From Galeopsis tetrahit (lineage: Eukaryota > Streptophyta > Magnoliopsida > Lamiales > Lamiaceae), in contig OY776129.1 of NCBI GenBank assembly GCA_963675135.1, positions 74,865,348-74,929,347 on the forward strand: 64,000 nucleotides of DNA, written 5' to 3'. The notes beneath the pieces are model-generated. The model ran no database searches. It was not told where the DNA came from and was given only the letters and a program-made list of their open reading frames with translations. Each line of letters starts with the position of its first letter. Position 1 is the stretch's first letter. The translations under genes were made by a program, and so were the position numbers. Shown here in pieces: positions 11,675 to 23,353 of this stretch.

Positions 11675-13979
11675 TAAATAATTTTGTCAAAGGACAGAGT
11701 TGATAATAAAATAGATTAGATTTGAAAATGATGCATCATTGTTAATGATCATTCGATAGATCCTCGAGGATCGTGAAGTAGTCTGGAAATCTGGTCTTCT
11801 CTTTCTCCAACTTCACAATAATAATTATAATAATAATAATTCTGATGTGAATTTATTGCGAACAAGTCAGAAAATTGGTACAATTTCCAATGCGTCCTTT
11901 CACTCAGTGAAGGGTGATGGAATGTGGGATTTCCCATAAATGTACTCCTCCCAACCCTTCAACCCATCTTTCGCCCAATATTTTCAAAATTACCCTCATC
12001 GAACGCTTTAAGCTTTGGATGATTTTAAATTTATGATAAGTAACAATATACGTTTTTTAATAAGTAAAATATTAAAATTTATTTTTTAATTTCGAAAGTG
12101 TTTTCCCCTTACTAATGCAAAATAAAGACAAAAGAATAAGTGTATAATTTATTTAAAATATCGAGCATTATAATTTATAGTTTGATTTTATTTCATCATA
12201 GGTTTATACATATATAATGAAACATAAAGGTGAGGTTTATTTTGATTATCAAGTAATTTTTTCGTCTTTATAGTTAGTTATTGAGGTATATCAAAATAAG
12301 AAAGTTTGTTTTAAACACAAATAAAAATAAGTAACTTAATACTCTCTCGTATTTAAAATATAAGTCATTTTGGATCAATACACATATATTAAGAACACAA
12401 TTAATTTTTTATTTGTACTTCTCACCCAAGCAAGAACACATTTATGTAAATATTTATTGATCTTAAAATTAAATTTAAAAAATATACAATTAATTTTAAT
12501 TGAAAAGTGCAAAATGACTTATAATTTTCAAAGAAAACAAAATGTTAAAACCATGAATAAAATATGAGTAAGAGATAACTAAATTTCAAGAAAAAAGAAA
12601 AGAAAAAAGAAGGGTGTATTATTCTAGGGCCACTACTTAGAACTGAAGGGCTGGTACTGATTTTAGTACAATAATGGAGCTAAAAAGTGGGCGAGTGACG
12701 ATTCCTCACACTAAACCCATTGCCCCTTGTTTGGGTTATAATATGGACTTTTCAATTTTAAGTCTAATTCCACATACTCGTTTGTCCATTACCATACATA
12801 TACAATCATAAAATAAATTAAAAATCGCCACATTTTCATGACTCGATAGAGATGCTCACAATTGCCAAATTTTTCAATAAAAGAGAAAATAAAAATAAAA
12901 AAATTCAATGAATTGTATTGTATGGGGGTTATTGATCGGTACTCTTATCCAACCTCGACTTTTGATGAGACAAGTGATTAATGAGGCTGCTCAAAAGTAG
13001 TCATTTAAATCGCCTTGCACCAGATATTTGGCATGGGTCCATTCTATTCTATTAACCCCACCTAATTTAGTTACCTGCTACCATCTACCGTCTAGTCAAT
13101 TTTTATTTTTTTTAATTATGTTTTTTTTAAATTAACAATTTACTGCCATATAATAATATATTATATTCCTAATTAGGGCAGATGATAAGATGTTGATATG
13201 GAAAATTCGAGTCTTAATTGATAATTGCCTCTAAGTTGTCCCCAAATTCATAAAATGATTGTAGAAAAATGTCGACTTGGTTGTTGTAAGTATTCAAATT
13301 TCGGACTAAATAATCATTTATAGGCAAAGTGGCTGCATCTATTAACCAATTCATATGGGCTGTTAATACCAATAAAATCTTGACATTTTAATTTCCAAAT
13401 AAATCAAAAGATAAAAAATGTCATTGCTAGCTGAGACTATTGATAAATTGCATTAATCTCATAACATAAAAAATAAAGTGATACTTGAGTGCAACTAATT
13501 ACACTTATACAATAAAAATTGAGCTCCATTGAATTTGGTCAGTCAAATGTTAGATTAAATATTAAATTAAGTAGATTAAACATAAAAATTCAAGTATAAA
13601 CCTATAAATTACCTAAGAACTAAATTACATGAGGCAGATTTTATATGATGATCATAGTTCGTACTGTGTGCTGCAACTTAGCTCTCAAAGATGTTATGAG
13701 GAGATGTTGAATTATATTTCTTTTGTATCTCGTTAAGTACGTTATATTTTTTATCATTTTAAACAGTTTTTAGATTTTTTTTTATCAACACATCTTTCCT
13801 TCTATTTTTCTTTCTTTTATATTAATTTCTCACTGTTTTTTTTACAATATCTCGTTATATTAATTCTTCACTACCCATTAAATATTAGCATATCATTAAA
13901 ATTTGTGAACAAATAATTTAATAAAAACGGAAGGGGGTAAAAATAAAAATATTCAAGAGTTTGAGGATCGAGATGGATA
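11675..13979. other. Intergenic, AT-rich, no gene seen
   Basis: Low-complexity sequence with a (TAA)n run near 11820. Nothing resembling an exon, hairpin RNA or paired transposon ends was found. Confidence 0.5.
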
Positions 13980-13996
13980 GATGTGAAATTAATTAC

Positions 13997-14115
13997 TTTT
14001 TTTTTTATTACAAGTTAAATACCCATTTAACTTTTTTCCCCTTCCCATGACTCGAACCCAGGACCTATTCCCCTAGGTAGTGGTGCTCTAACCACTTGAG
14101 CTATCCCACTTTGTC
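13997..14115 (-). mobile_element. tRNA-derived SINE with perfect 17-bp target duplication
   Basis: Read on the minus strand it starts with a tRNA-like head: box A around 14106-14088 (TAGCTCAAGTGGTTAGAGC) and box B GGGTTCGAGTC at 14059-14049. A short body and a poly-A tail of about 11 bases, interrupted once, follow (poly-T on the plus strand from 13997). Both sides carry GATGTGAAATTAATTAC (13980-13996 and 14116-14132), proof of LINE-assisted retroposition. It is not a functional tRNA gene because the acceptor stem does not close. Confidence 0.92.
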
Positions 14116-14132
14116 GATGTGAAATTAATTAC

Positions 14133-14520
14133 TAACAAAATGAAAATTCAATTCCGGTCATTAACTCGAATATTAGTTGAAACTAGAGAAAGTAATGATG
14201 AAGCAAAAGAAGAAAATATTTTTGCCCCATAAAGTGTAGCTCAAAGGAGACAATTGTAAATTTCCAAGAAATATTAAGCACGAAAACTCCTCATAAACTG
14301 TACTTATTTCAATTTTCAAGAGAGGGAAAAAAGTAACGTAGTCGGCAGGGGGCTTTAATACTACTCCTATAATTGTACGTATTTTTATTTAATTAGGTAA
14401 CAAGAAATAAAAATATACTTTCAACGCATGCTACAAAATTTAGTCAAAGATTTCTAGTCTCCCTCTCTCTCTCTCTCTAAACATGACGTTGGTCTGGCAT
14501 TCCCCACGTTACTTTGCTGC
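14133..14520 (+). promoter_or_regulatory. Probable MIR390 upstream region
   Basis: Sequence between the SINE and the MIR390 TATA box. It contains a CT microsatellite (about 14463-14478), a TGACGT near 14485 and a single GAGACA (inverse of the auxin-response hexamer TGTCTC) at 14247-14252. One hexamer is easily chance, so the auxin link is only a suggestion. Confidence 0.4.
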
Positions 14521-14529
14521 TATAAATAA
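14521..14529 (+). promoter_or_regulatory. TATA box of MIR390
   Basis: TATAAATAA lies about 160 bases upstream of the hairpin. A pyrimidine-rich leader with TCATCACA follows, so transcription probably starts near 14550. This is the layout of a plant Pol II promoter. Confidence 0.75.
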
Positions 14530-14680
14530 ATCTCCATTTTCACTCTCTCATCACAAATCCTCTTCTCTTTTCTTTCTCATAACACAACACAAATCAAATC
14601 CTGAGTGTGTGTATAATTAAGTTCTTGAATTTCATGCATGCAATTTTAATTTGCAATTGCTAAGTCGGCGAAAGTATGGA

Positions 14681-14812
14681 GGACCTATAAAGCTCAGGAG
14701 GGATAGCGCCGTGAATGATCGACACTCCGCCGCCTTGGACGGCGGCGGAAGTGGTGGTGGATTTGAAATGGATCTCTACTGCGCTATCCATCCTGAGTTT
14801 CATGGGTTTTTT
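14681..14812 (+). ncRNA. MIR390: MIR390 precursor hairpin
   Basis: The 5' arm at 14690-14710 reads AAGCTCAGGAGGGATAGC... and matches plant miR390 along all 21 bases. The 3' arm at 14782-14802 (CGCTATCCATCC...) matches the known star strand. The arms pair with a G:U at position 3 and the characteristic mismatch at position 11, leaving 2-base 3' overhangs, and the stem continues below (acctat with tgggt). The loop is about 71 bases and GC-rich. In plants miR390 is loaded into AGO7 and cuts TAS3 transcripts, yielding tasiRNAs against ARF2/3/4 in leaf polarity and lateral-root growth (family knowledge). A 62-codon open frame across this hairpin is a coincidence and should not be annotated. Confidence 0.97.
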
Positions 14813-14830
14813 CTACTACCCTCAATCCTC

Positions 14831-17304
14831 ATTAATTAATTACTGGAAAAAATAAAATTTGTGCAGAGACATGTGGGTACGTGCCTGCATAATGTACGTT
14901 AATTTTTAATTGGTCATTGCATTTGATTGTCAGCATGCAGGTTAATTCAATTTATTATGATGCACCTTTTAAGTTTTTTTTTTTTTTTTTTTGTTGGTTG
15001 TTGCAGATTCATTTCACCCTGTTGAAAGTTTTGTTTTTGGTTCTTGGCTGCCGGATTTGAATATTAAACTTTAATTTAGAGTAAAATTGTTCACCCCTGA
15101 TGAACAAACATTCATATTTATTGATTTTTTTACTAACATTTTGCAAAAGATAAACTTGATCGAGTTGGCTTGAGGCTTCATAAGCCCGCTAGTTATAGAA
15201 TAAACGAGACTTTGATGTATAAGATCTTCTAATGCACATTTTTTTTCTTCAATTTAATTTTATTGAAAATAGGAGTGAGCATTTGATATGTTAATTTTAT
15301 TAATTGGATATTCTTGAATGAAATCCGCTGATTTAATTTTGGTGTTCCACATGCAACTTACTTATGGGTGATTGACAGGTGTCGTAAATAAAAAAATCAA
15401 TGCAAAGTAGTCCACCGGTGATGGATTTCATGGGGAACAAGTTATTATTATTACTATTATTATTGTTTACTTTGATATGTTATTTTTTAGTATTTATTTA
15501 TGAATTCATCGTTTATTTAGTTAAAACTATGTATTGCTCCTATATTTTAGTACAGACTTTTGCCCCTCTTCGATCTAACATTTCAGATCCGTCTATCAAC
15601 TTCTCTGTTATTGAAATCTTATTTATTCAAGGATGGTCTAATTACACTTGTATCATGCAAATGATGCACAATTATTAATCTTTAATTAAAATGTTTTAAT
15701 GAAATTGATAATATTGACAAAAATTAAGATTTTAGTGAAAACAATTAATATTATAAATTTATATATAAAAAATTCTTGTTCAATATGACGGAAGGAGAAA
15801 TTCAGCGTCACACCAACCTACTAAATGGAGTATAAATTATTGGAAATTATATATTGGTGTTCTATTAATTTCGTACAAGAAAAGTATGCTGACGTTTTTT
15901 AATTAGTTCCTATTGATTGGACATAGTAATTTTAAGTGCACCCAGACTATTTATTATTTGTGGATGCCTTGAGGACCGACTCTTAACTACACATAAGAAA
16001 AAAATCTAGAAAAATTGTGTGTTGGGTACAGTCGAAAAAAGTAGGCAAAGATTCTAATCAAACAGTAACACTTTTTACATCATTTTGCATTGTCATTACG
16101 AGTAATGTATACTTCATATTTTTGTAGGATACTAATAATTTTATTAATAAATTATACGGAGTAATACATATTTCCCCAAAATTGTAACATTGCATGTATA
16201 AAATCACACTTTTAAATTTATATATGCAATAAGAAAAAAAAAAAAAAAAAACTCTTTCATGTTGGGCGTGTCCGTGGGTGAAGCCTTGAATCCCAAGATT
16301 TGAACTTTAATTTAAGTGTTAGCAATTTAACAAATAAAAAAAAAAGATAAATATTGATTTATTTTAATTTGAAGAATAATGTTTGGTGGAGAGGTGGTGG
16401 GGTGTGGAGGTACAAAGAATCTGCTTTATTAGTAGTACTGGAGAAAGAAAAAGATTAAAAAAAAAAAAAAAAAATCTAAATGCATGCAATTGACGAGTCT
16501 TTTGTAGCTAGTGAGTGTTAGATAGGTTTCCAAATTTAAGCTAAAATTAGGTTTATTTTTCTCAGGACATGCCAACTCGTGCAATGTTCTTTTCACCTTT
16601 CCGATTCTTGTTGTTTTCTTTCTCCCTTTTCAGGTATATAATTGAAACTTTAACCAAACTTTGCAGATAACACCAAAGGACCATAATTGTATAATCAAAA
16701 TAATGTCGGTATATTGATCTATGTTTGTTAACTATATAGTACTCTACAACATACAAATTCTATCTTCAAAATAATGTCCGGATGGTATGAACCCGTTTAC
16801 TATATAACATGTTTTACAATTAATATTTTATAGTAGTAATACGTTTTAATAAAAAGTACAACTAAGTACTATTTAAAAATACACACAAAATGCATGACTT
16901 TTGAGTTATAACTTGAAAAAAAAATCATTTCATTTTATTTTTCGTAAGTTTAACTTATTTCGACTGAATCCAAATTTAAAACCGAAATTCATGATATATG
17001 ACAATCTTAAATTAAAAACAAAAAAAATTCATTCATCTCTCACAAAATCTGAAACCTATGTCCATAGTCCACGCGCCTCCACCTAAAAAAGTGTCCACTT
17101 TTAAGTCCAAAAGAGAGTGGTTAACTTTTTTGATTAAGTTACAAGAATTCTGGTCAATTCAGTGGTGCATAACCCCAATTGTTAACTCATAAATAAAAGG
17201 GGCAATTAACTTTGCCATACAATTTGGTCTTTTTAGTTTGCATTTCTCAAATCCGGCTCATTCCATTCCATCGATAATTGGGCTTTAGGTTATGATTGGA
17301 CGAA
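14831..17304. other. Intergenic, AT-rich, no gene seen
   Basis: The MIR390 transcript 3' region probably occupies the first few hundred bases. The rest is AT-rich with long A and T runs (e.g. about 14977-14993, 16232-16250, 16458-16473). No paired transposon ends or exons were recognised. A 92-codon frame at 15400-15678 is hydrophobic only because of a TTA repeat. Confidence 0.5.
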
Positions 17305-17419
17305 GATGGATAGCTCAAGTGGTTAGAGCACCACTACCTAGGCTTTAGATCCTGGGTTCGAGTCATGGGAAGGGGAAAAGGGATGGATATTTAATGTAAT
17401 TCAAAAAAAAAAAAAAAAA
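17305..17419 (+). mobile_element. tRNA-derived SINE, second copy
   Basis: Same family as the minus-strand copy at 13997-14115. It has a box A region from 17311 (TAGCTCAAGTGGTTAGAGC), box B GGGTTCGAGTC at 17354-17364, the same ATGGGAAGGGGAAA body and a 17-A tail at 17403-17419. I found no clear target duplication. A hAT-like element begins just after the tail and may have disturbed it. Confidence 0.85.
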
Positions 17420-17424
17420 GTAAT

Positions 17425-17968
17425 TAGGGGTGTGCACCGATCCAAAATCGGACCGGATCGGGACCGGTTTGGACCGGGACCGGAATCTTACCAAAAGGTC
17501 GGATCGGAGACCGGACCGGACCGGAAAATTCCGGTCCGGTCCGGGTTTAGACCGGTTGGACCGGAATTATTTTTATTTTAGTTTTTTTAATTTTTTTTTT
17601 TAAATTTATGGAAGCAAGAACAAGATTGATGAATTTGTTTATGAAAATTAAAGTGTTTGCTCTTCATTACGTCAATGTGAATTTTATTTACATTGTTATT
17701 AATGATCTTTTGACCCTAAAAATAAATTAAATATGTTTGTTAAATTATATATTTGTAAAAAATGTAATAAGATCTCAACACATTTTCACCAATTACTTGG
17801 TTTTGAAAAATAATTGAGAGTGCATTAGTAAAAAATATAAAAAAAAAATCCGGTCCAAACCGGAAGACCGAAATCCAAAATTTCTCGGACCGGAGACCGA
17901 ACCGGAATCTAACCGGTCGGTCCGGTTCCGGTCTTTTTTCCGGTCCGATTTATTTTTGAACACTCCTA
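17425..17968. mobile_element. hAT-type non-autonomous element with CCGG-rich ends
   Basis: 544 bp. Left end TAGGGGTGTGCACCGATCC; the right end, inverted, is TAGGAGTGTTCAAAAATAAA. Both subterminal regions are crowded with GGACCGG/CCGGTCC in opposite orientation, so the element can fold on itself. The 8-base flanks AAAGTAAT and GTGGTAAT agree at six positions, fitting a decayed 8-bp hAT target duplication. No transposase is present. It sits directly behind the SINE poly-A tail. Confidence 0.75.
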
Positions 17969-18250
17969 GTGGTAATAGACTTAGAATGGAATGAGCATTC
18001 ATGAGTCTATCCCTAATCTCACGATTGATATGTTTTTTTATTTGGAATCCCGATTCCACAAGGAATGGTGATTCCCAAAAATAAAGAATTGTGATTCCTC
18101 TTCATCCCCCTGTCTTTCCCCATTCCATTCCGTGTGAAATTAATTTTTTTAAAATAAAATCATCGGTAAAGTCTAGTATGCACTCGAGTGCATGTTATGC
18201 ACCCTAGTCCATGTTGCACTTTTCAGTTTTACTGACTTACACTTTTTGGT

Positions 18251-18326
18251 AAATGGTGTTGCACTTTTCAATTATTACTAAAAATATTATTATACATTTT
18301 AATAATTGAAAAGTGCAACACCATTT
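18251..18326. repeat. Internal 27-bp inverted repeat (hairpin) inside the MULE left arm
   Basis: 18251-18277 and 18300-18326 are exact inverse copies around a 22-base loop (AAATGGTGTTGCAC... ). The right arm of the element lacks it, so this hairpin was gained on one side only. Confidence 0.9.
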
Positions 18327-19225
18327 ACCAAAAGACAATTGCTTATGTGTACCAGTTACATGTATGTAACTGACTATTTACCCACCTTTTTTAATAAATC
18401 CACACTCCCTTTTTTTAGGCACTCCCTTCTTTTAGGCACTTATGTGTACAAGTTACATACATGTAACTAAATCCAATTTTTTACATGGGTTATTAGTTAT
18501 TTACCTTCTTTTTTATTAATTTCACCCCCAAATTTTTTAAAAGAAAAATACATGTAAAATACTATATTACCATTTTATCAATTAAATTAAAATACAACTC
18601 ATTAAAATTATAATTATACACCGACTATCGATTCACCAATGAATCACCACGAAGTCAAATATTATTCTATTTTTTTAACTTTTAAAAAATAAATATAAAA
18701 ACATAACAAATATTAAAAAAATATGAAACTCAAAAATAAAATTATGAAATAAAATTTTCAGTTTTTTTTTTTCAAAAATGACCAAAATTTAGGGAAAAAA
18801 AACAAAAAAAATTGAAAAAAAAAAACAAACTAAAAAAATTCATTTTTTTTCTAATTTGGGTATAAATGTATGAATATGACATGCTCACTTTCTAGCTTTA
18901 ATCTGATTTATAATAACTAAGATTATTTTGTTATGTCTTCATTATTTCTAAAATGATATCTGATTTGTTACAAGTTTTTTAAGGTTGTAGATTATTTTTT
19001 AAAACTAATTAATAATATAATCTAATTGAAAAATAAATTTTATATTTAGAAACTTAAATGAGTTGAGAATTGGAGAAGAAACTGCATCAGCTTTATTATT
19101 TTCTTTAGGGTCATCGTCATGTTGATGCATTCATATGTTTATTGAGTGTGATCGTATCTATTAATTGAATTGTGTGTTCAGTGTGATTCATTCTCACTTT
19201 TGTTCTTCTTACTAGTTAGTTAATA

Positions 19226-19519
19226 CTCCCTCCGTTTCATAAAGTTTGTCGCATTTCTCATTTTGTATAGAATTAAAGAACATATTTTTTTTACAAATTT
19301 ACCCCTCATTATTTTCTCCCCCTTTCTTCTCTTTTTCCTTTTATTTTTCCATCTTCCTTTTCCACCATTTCTTTGACCTTTCTAAAAAAATCGTAATTAA
19401 TATATTTTCAAAAGAATAGGGGCAATTTAGGGAGATCATTGGTAAAATTAGGAAAAGCGACAAACTTTTTGAAACAAATTTAAAGTCCAAATGCGACAAA
19501 CTTTTTGGATCGGAGGGAG
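19226..19519. mobile_element. Stowaway MITE nested in the MULE
   Basis: 294 bp, ends CTCCCTCCGTTTCATAAAGT and its inverse (…cggagggag), with TA duplications. Closely related to the copy at 59401-59632: both contain TTTGTCGCATTT-like inner ends and GGGGCAATTTAG. Confidence 0.9.
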
Positions 19520-19639
19520 TATCATTTTTTTAATATTGATGTATTAATTTGCATAGTATGCTTGAAATTATAAATGTGTTAAGTTATGTATTTTTTGTTA
19601 AATATAAATATTAGTTTAAATACGATATAGTATTAGTAC

Positions 19640-19960
19640 GTCTATGGTATAGTACTAGTTAATATATTGTATAGTACTAGAGATTAACGTGGGCATACAA
19701 ATATTACGGAGTATTTAATATATGAACTAATACTATACAATATTTGAATTTATACTATACTATATTTGAACTAGTACCATAGTGTATGTGAACTAATACT
19801 ATACAATATCTGAACTAATACTATACTATATTTGAACTATTACCATAAAGTATGTGAACTCAAAACTCGAAAAAATTAAAACATGTACCAATATAAACTA
19901 ATATTATACTGTATATGAACTAATATGTACAGTACTGCATATTAACTAATAATATATTAT
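19640..19960. repeat. Degenerate minisatellite, about 30-bp unit
   Basis: About eight diverged units built on GAACTAATACTATAC(T/A)ATAT. It lies in the AT-rich core of the MULE at 18165-20768 and may have grown by replication slippage after insertion. Confidence 0.65.
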
Positions 19961-20777
19961 AATACTTATCAACGGTTATCATAACACTTATAAACTAAAA
20001 ATTATATTCATAAAAAATTAAAATAAAGTGATTAAAAAATGAAAGTTCAAATGAAAAAAATAATTAAACAATTTAAAACGAAGTGAAATTTGTAAGGAAT
20101 GAAGTAAAATTTTAAAAGGATAATGTGAAAATTATACACCAATTAATTAAAGTAAAATAGTACCAATAAAATTGAACACTTGCCTAAGAGAGGTGAGAGT
20201 TTTATTTTTTAAAACAAATTATTATCATACTATTTAATACTTAAAAAAACAATTAATATTATTTTTAAAATTTTCTTAGTAGACTTTAAAATTTTAGAAT
20301 AATTATTTATGACATAAAAAGAAAGTACGTTAAAAAAATTATCATTTGAAACACAAATGATAAACCGGAAGAAAAATAAATTTAAAAAATAATATGAAAA
20401 AGATAAATATAAATATCAATTGAGTAAAATTAAAAAAAATTAATGGAGTATTATTTTTTAATGATAAAATAAAAAAAATTTAATTGAAGTAAAATAAAGG
20501 CCCATGAAAAAATGTATGTGTTAAATGGATATAGTAAATAGGTCATGTGTTATTGGATTGGATATAGTAAATGAGTCATGTGTTATTTGTAATGGGTTAT
20601 TGGATTGGATATAGTAGTTACATATATTGAATTGGATATAGTAGTTACATACATGTAACGGGTACACAAGAGTGCAACTCTTACCAAAAAGTGTAAGTCA
20701 GTAAAACTGAAAAGTGCAACATGGACTAGGGTGCATAACATGCACTCGAGTGCATAGCAGACCAACCCAAAATCATC

Positions 20778-21019
20778 ACTTATATTTTATTTTTACAAAA
20801 TTATCCTTCCCAATAATTAAACAAGATATTCATTAATCATTATCTTTAATCAAAATCTTGAACCCTAATTCACGCAATGATTTTCATAAACCTAGTTCTC
20901 TAATCCCTACAATTCAATTGACGGCTTCACGCAAGAAAAAAGATGTCATGGAGAGAAGGACGTTGATTAAGAAAGGAGAACTAGACATATGTGATGAATT
21001 AGAGAAATATCCAGAATAA

Positions 21020-21066
<47 letters not shown>

Positions 21067-21439
21067 CACCATTTTTTTTAAATTAAAAATTATTTATCTA
21101 AAATTTTATCATTATATTAATAATAGTATATTGACTAATTTAATATATTTTTATAAAATATATATTGAAGGGTATCTTAGTCGTTCAATATAAACTCTGT
21201 ACATTAAATTATTTTGTATTTCATTACATTATTTTGTATTTCATTTTATTATACCAACCATGAGAATGGAATCAAGGAAATGATTTTTCCATTCCTAGTT
21301 AATATCATGAAAATTTCATTCAAAATTTCATTCAAACATTCATTACATTCAGATCTTCATTTCATTATTGAGTTTATTCAATTCAGTTACAATTTCATTC
21401 AGTCATACCAATCATGCCCTTAGTGTGTATTTGTTCAAA
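20778..21439. other. Intergenic remnant between MULEs
   Basis: Contains a (TA)n microsatellite at about 21021-21063 and, at 21250-21420, repeated TTCATT motifs. I see no gene. Confidence 0.5.
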
Positions 21440-22338
21440 GGGTTTGACTATTTACCCCTCTATTTTGGAGGGATGCACACTCCTAATTTGTCATAAATGC
21501 TCTCACTAGTATTTTGGTGCCTTTTACCGGTTCACTCTCGATTAGATACACCCCTTACACTATTAACACCCCAAAACCCTAATTCTCTCAATTTTTACTT
21601 CTTTTCTCTTTTTTTTTTCCCTAATCTTCCATTTTTTTCTTTAACAAAAAAAAAAAAACCCTACCACTAAACAGCTGCCACGGCCGCCCCTCCATCTCTT
21701 CCTCTCGCTGCTGTGCAGTAGGAATTAAAAAAAAAAAAAAAAACAACCCACCTTACCCCCAGCTAAACATGGGCAGTTCATAAATCGAAATCGGCAAATT
21801 GATCGAACCGTAATTGAAAAATAGCAGTTCGACAAATCGTAACTGCCGATTTGACGTTTTTATTTTTTTAATACACAAATTTTCTATTTTCTATGTATAA
21901 ATTTAAGTTATATAATTTTTATTATATTCTAGTAATGTATTTTCTAAAAAAAGAGTTAAAATGAACAAAAAACGAGCGAAAACGGAGAAGAAAAAAAAAC
22001 CCTGTAACCGACGATTTGCCGATTCGATTTCGATTACCAATTTTTAATCGTAACCGACGGTTACGGACGGTTGTGCATGTCTACCCCCAGCCCACCATCC
22101 CCCACCCAATGCCCCCCAAGCTTGCGAAGAATAAGGCATGTTTTATTTTTTTTCGACAATAATTGATCAACCATATACACTCTCGTCGACAACATATACA
22201 CTCTAGTCGACAAAAATTTATCGACGAGAGTGTATATGGTTGATCCTGATTTATCGATTTTTTACACTATTATTAAATTAATAAATTGAAAGGGGGAGTG
22301 CATCCCTCCAAACTGGAGGTGTAAATAGTCAAACCCCC
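21440..22338. mobile_element. MULE family A, copy 1, carrying a nested hAT MITE
   Basis: 899 bp including the nested element. The 9-bp duplication TTGTTCAAA is perfect (21431-21439 and 22339-22347). The ends GGGTTTGACTATTTACCCCT and its inverse define the family, which recurs at 23354, 32965 and 44194. Inside are a leader-like pyrimidine stretch with GCCGCCCC blocks and the family's inverted motif around GTCGACGAGAGTGTATATGG (22150-22250). Part of the GC-rich interior seen in sister copies is absent. No transposase is present. Confidence 0.85.
21764..22083. mobile_element. hAT-type MITE nested in MULE A1
   Basis: 320 bp with a perfect 8-bp duplication CCCCCAGC (21756-21763 and 22084-22091). 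Ends TAAACATGGGCAGTT and, inverted, TAGACATGCACAACC. The subterminal regions are mutually inverted (AATCGGCAAATTGATCG against CGATTTGCCGATTCG). Confidence 0.88.
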
Positions 22339-22347
22339 TTGTTCAAA

Positions 22348-23344
22348 TCCGGCCCATCTTTTTACATAAATAATTGGGTTTATTAATTTTTACACCTCCA
22401 TTTTGGATATTAAGTGTTTTTTTTTTGGAGGGCTTGGTAACTCAAGCTTGATTAGTTTTTTTTTTGTTAAATATTGATGTTTAAAAAAAAACAAAACACA
22501 GATGATCAAAGACAATTAAAACGTAATTACATGTGCCAATGCCTAATTGTGAAAAGGACAGGGACGTAGGGGTCCGGGTTCGTTTTTGTGATAAAGAATC
22601 ATAATTTAAGTATACACCCTAATATTAATGCGGGAAAATATTTATTTTTGAGGGTATTAGCAATCAATAAAACCACGTCAATTTTATTTAAATCATTTCA
22701 ACTTGCATATGGTAAATAAATTTAGATGAAAATTATAGAAGTTATGAAATTATAATCTCATTGAATTAATATGGTATTAGAGAGTTAAAGGCTCACGTCT
22801 AAATATTATGAGTTCGATTCCACATCAATTCTCGTAATCGTTGTTCGACGTTCTTTTTGTTAACAAAACTCACAATTACTCAACCTCAAGAAGACATATT
22901 ATTAATATTATATGTCTAATAAAAATACTCTTTTAGTATCACGCATTCGTGTTTTTTGGGGCCAATTAATTAAAAGTCGGGACCAACCTGCAATGATGTA
23001 GAATAGCAGCTGAGGATTAGCATGTAAATACTTCCTCCGTCCTCGAGAAAACATATACTTCAAAAATGCCTTTACACTGTCGAAAGTAAATATATACCTC
23101 AAAATGCCCTTACACTGTCGCCGGGCTTGGTAACTCAAGCTTGTAACCTAAGTGGGGGCATTAAGCTGGTTGGACATTGGGCTGGCCCAATTGGCTGGAC
23201 TTCTGTTGGCTAAATTCTGACCAGTCCGCATCAACTGGCTTCACATAGCGACAACCACCTACTCTCGGAAGTGGAAGGATAACAAGCCGATTGCCTACAA
23301 GGCCCATTATTAAATTGTATGGGTCAGCTCCAAATTGGATAATC
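22348..23344. other. Intergenic, no gene seen
   Basis: AT-rich. A phrase GGGCTTGGTAACTCAAGCTTG occurs twice (about 22430 and 23122), and a single Stowaway-like end lies near 23034. A tRNA-like box B (GAGTTCGATTCC) at about 22810 hints at an old SINE, but no tail or duplication was seen. Confidence 0.45.
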
Positions 23345-23353
23345 AACTTTTTT

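Larger units (their letters stand above)
18165..20768. mobile_element. Mutator-like element with 76-bp perfect inverted arms
   Basis: 2,604 bp, flanked by a perfect 9-bp duplication AAAATCATC (18156-18164 and 20769-20777). After 12 partly matching terminal bases, 18177-18252 and 20681-20756 are identical inverted copies over 76 bp (inner start TATGCACTCGAGTGCATG), so the element is young. It has no transposase and no long open frame. The interior is AT-rich, holds a nested Stowaway MITE (19226-19519) and an about 30-bp minisatellite (19640-19960). A second, smaller hairpin sits just inside the left arm. Confidence 0.88.

Noticed and set aside
14049..14106. Possible tRNA gene (box A and box B present)
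   Set aside because: No acceptor stem; the 17-bp target duplication and A-rich tail show a SINE.
14651..14839. 62-codon open frame
   Set aside because: It lies across the MIR390 hairpin; both arms of the microRNA explain the sequence.
15400..15678. 92-aa hydrophobic open frame that could look like a membrane peptide
   Set aside because: The leucine stretch is a TTA microsatellite; no homologue or promoter context.
22770..22830. Box B-like GAGTTCGATTCC
   Set aside because: Single short match without box A spacing I could trust.
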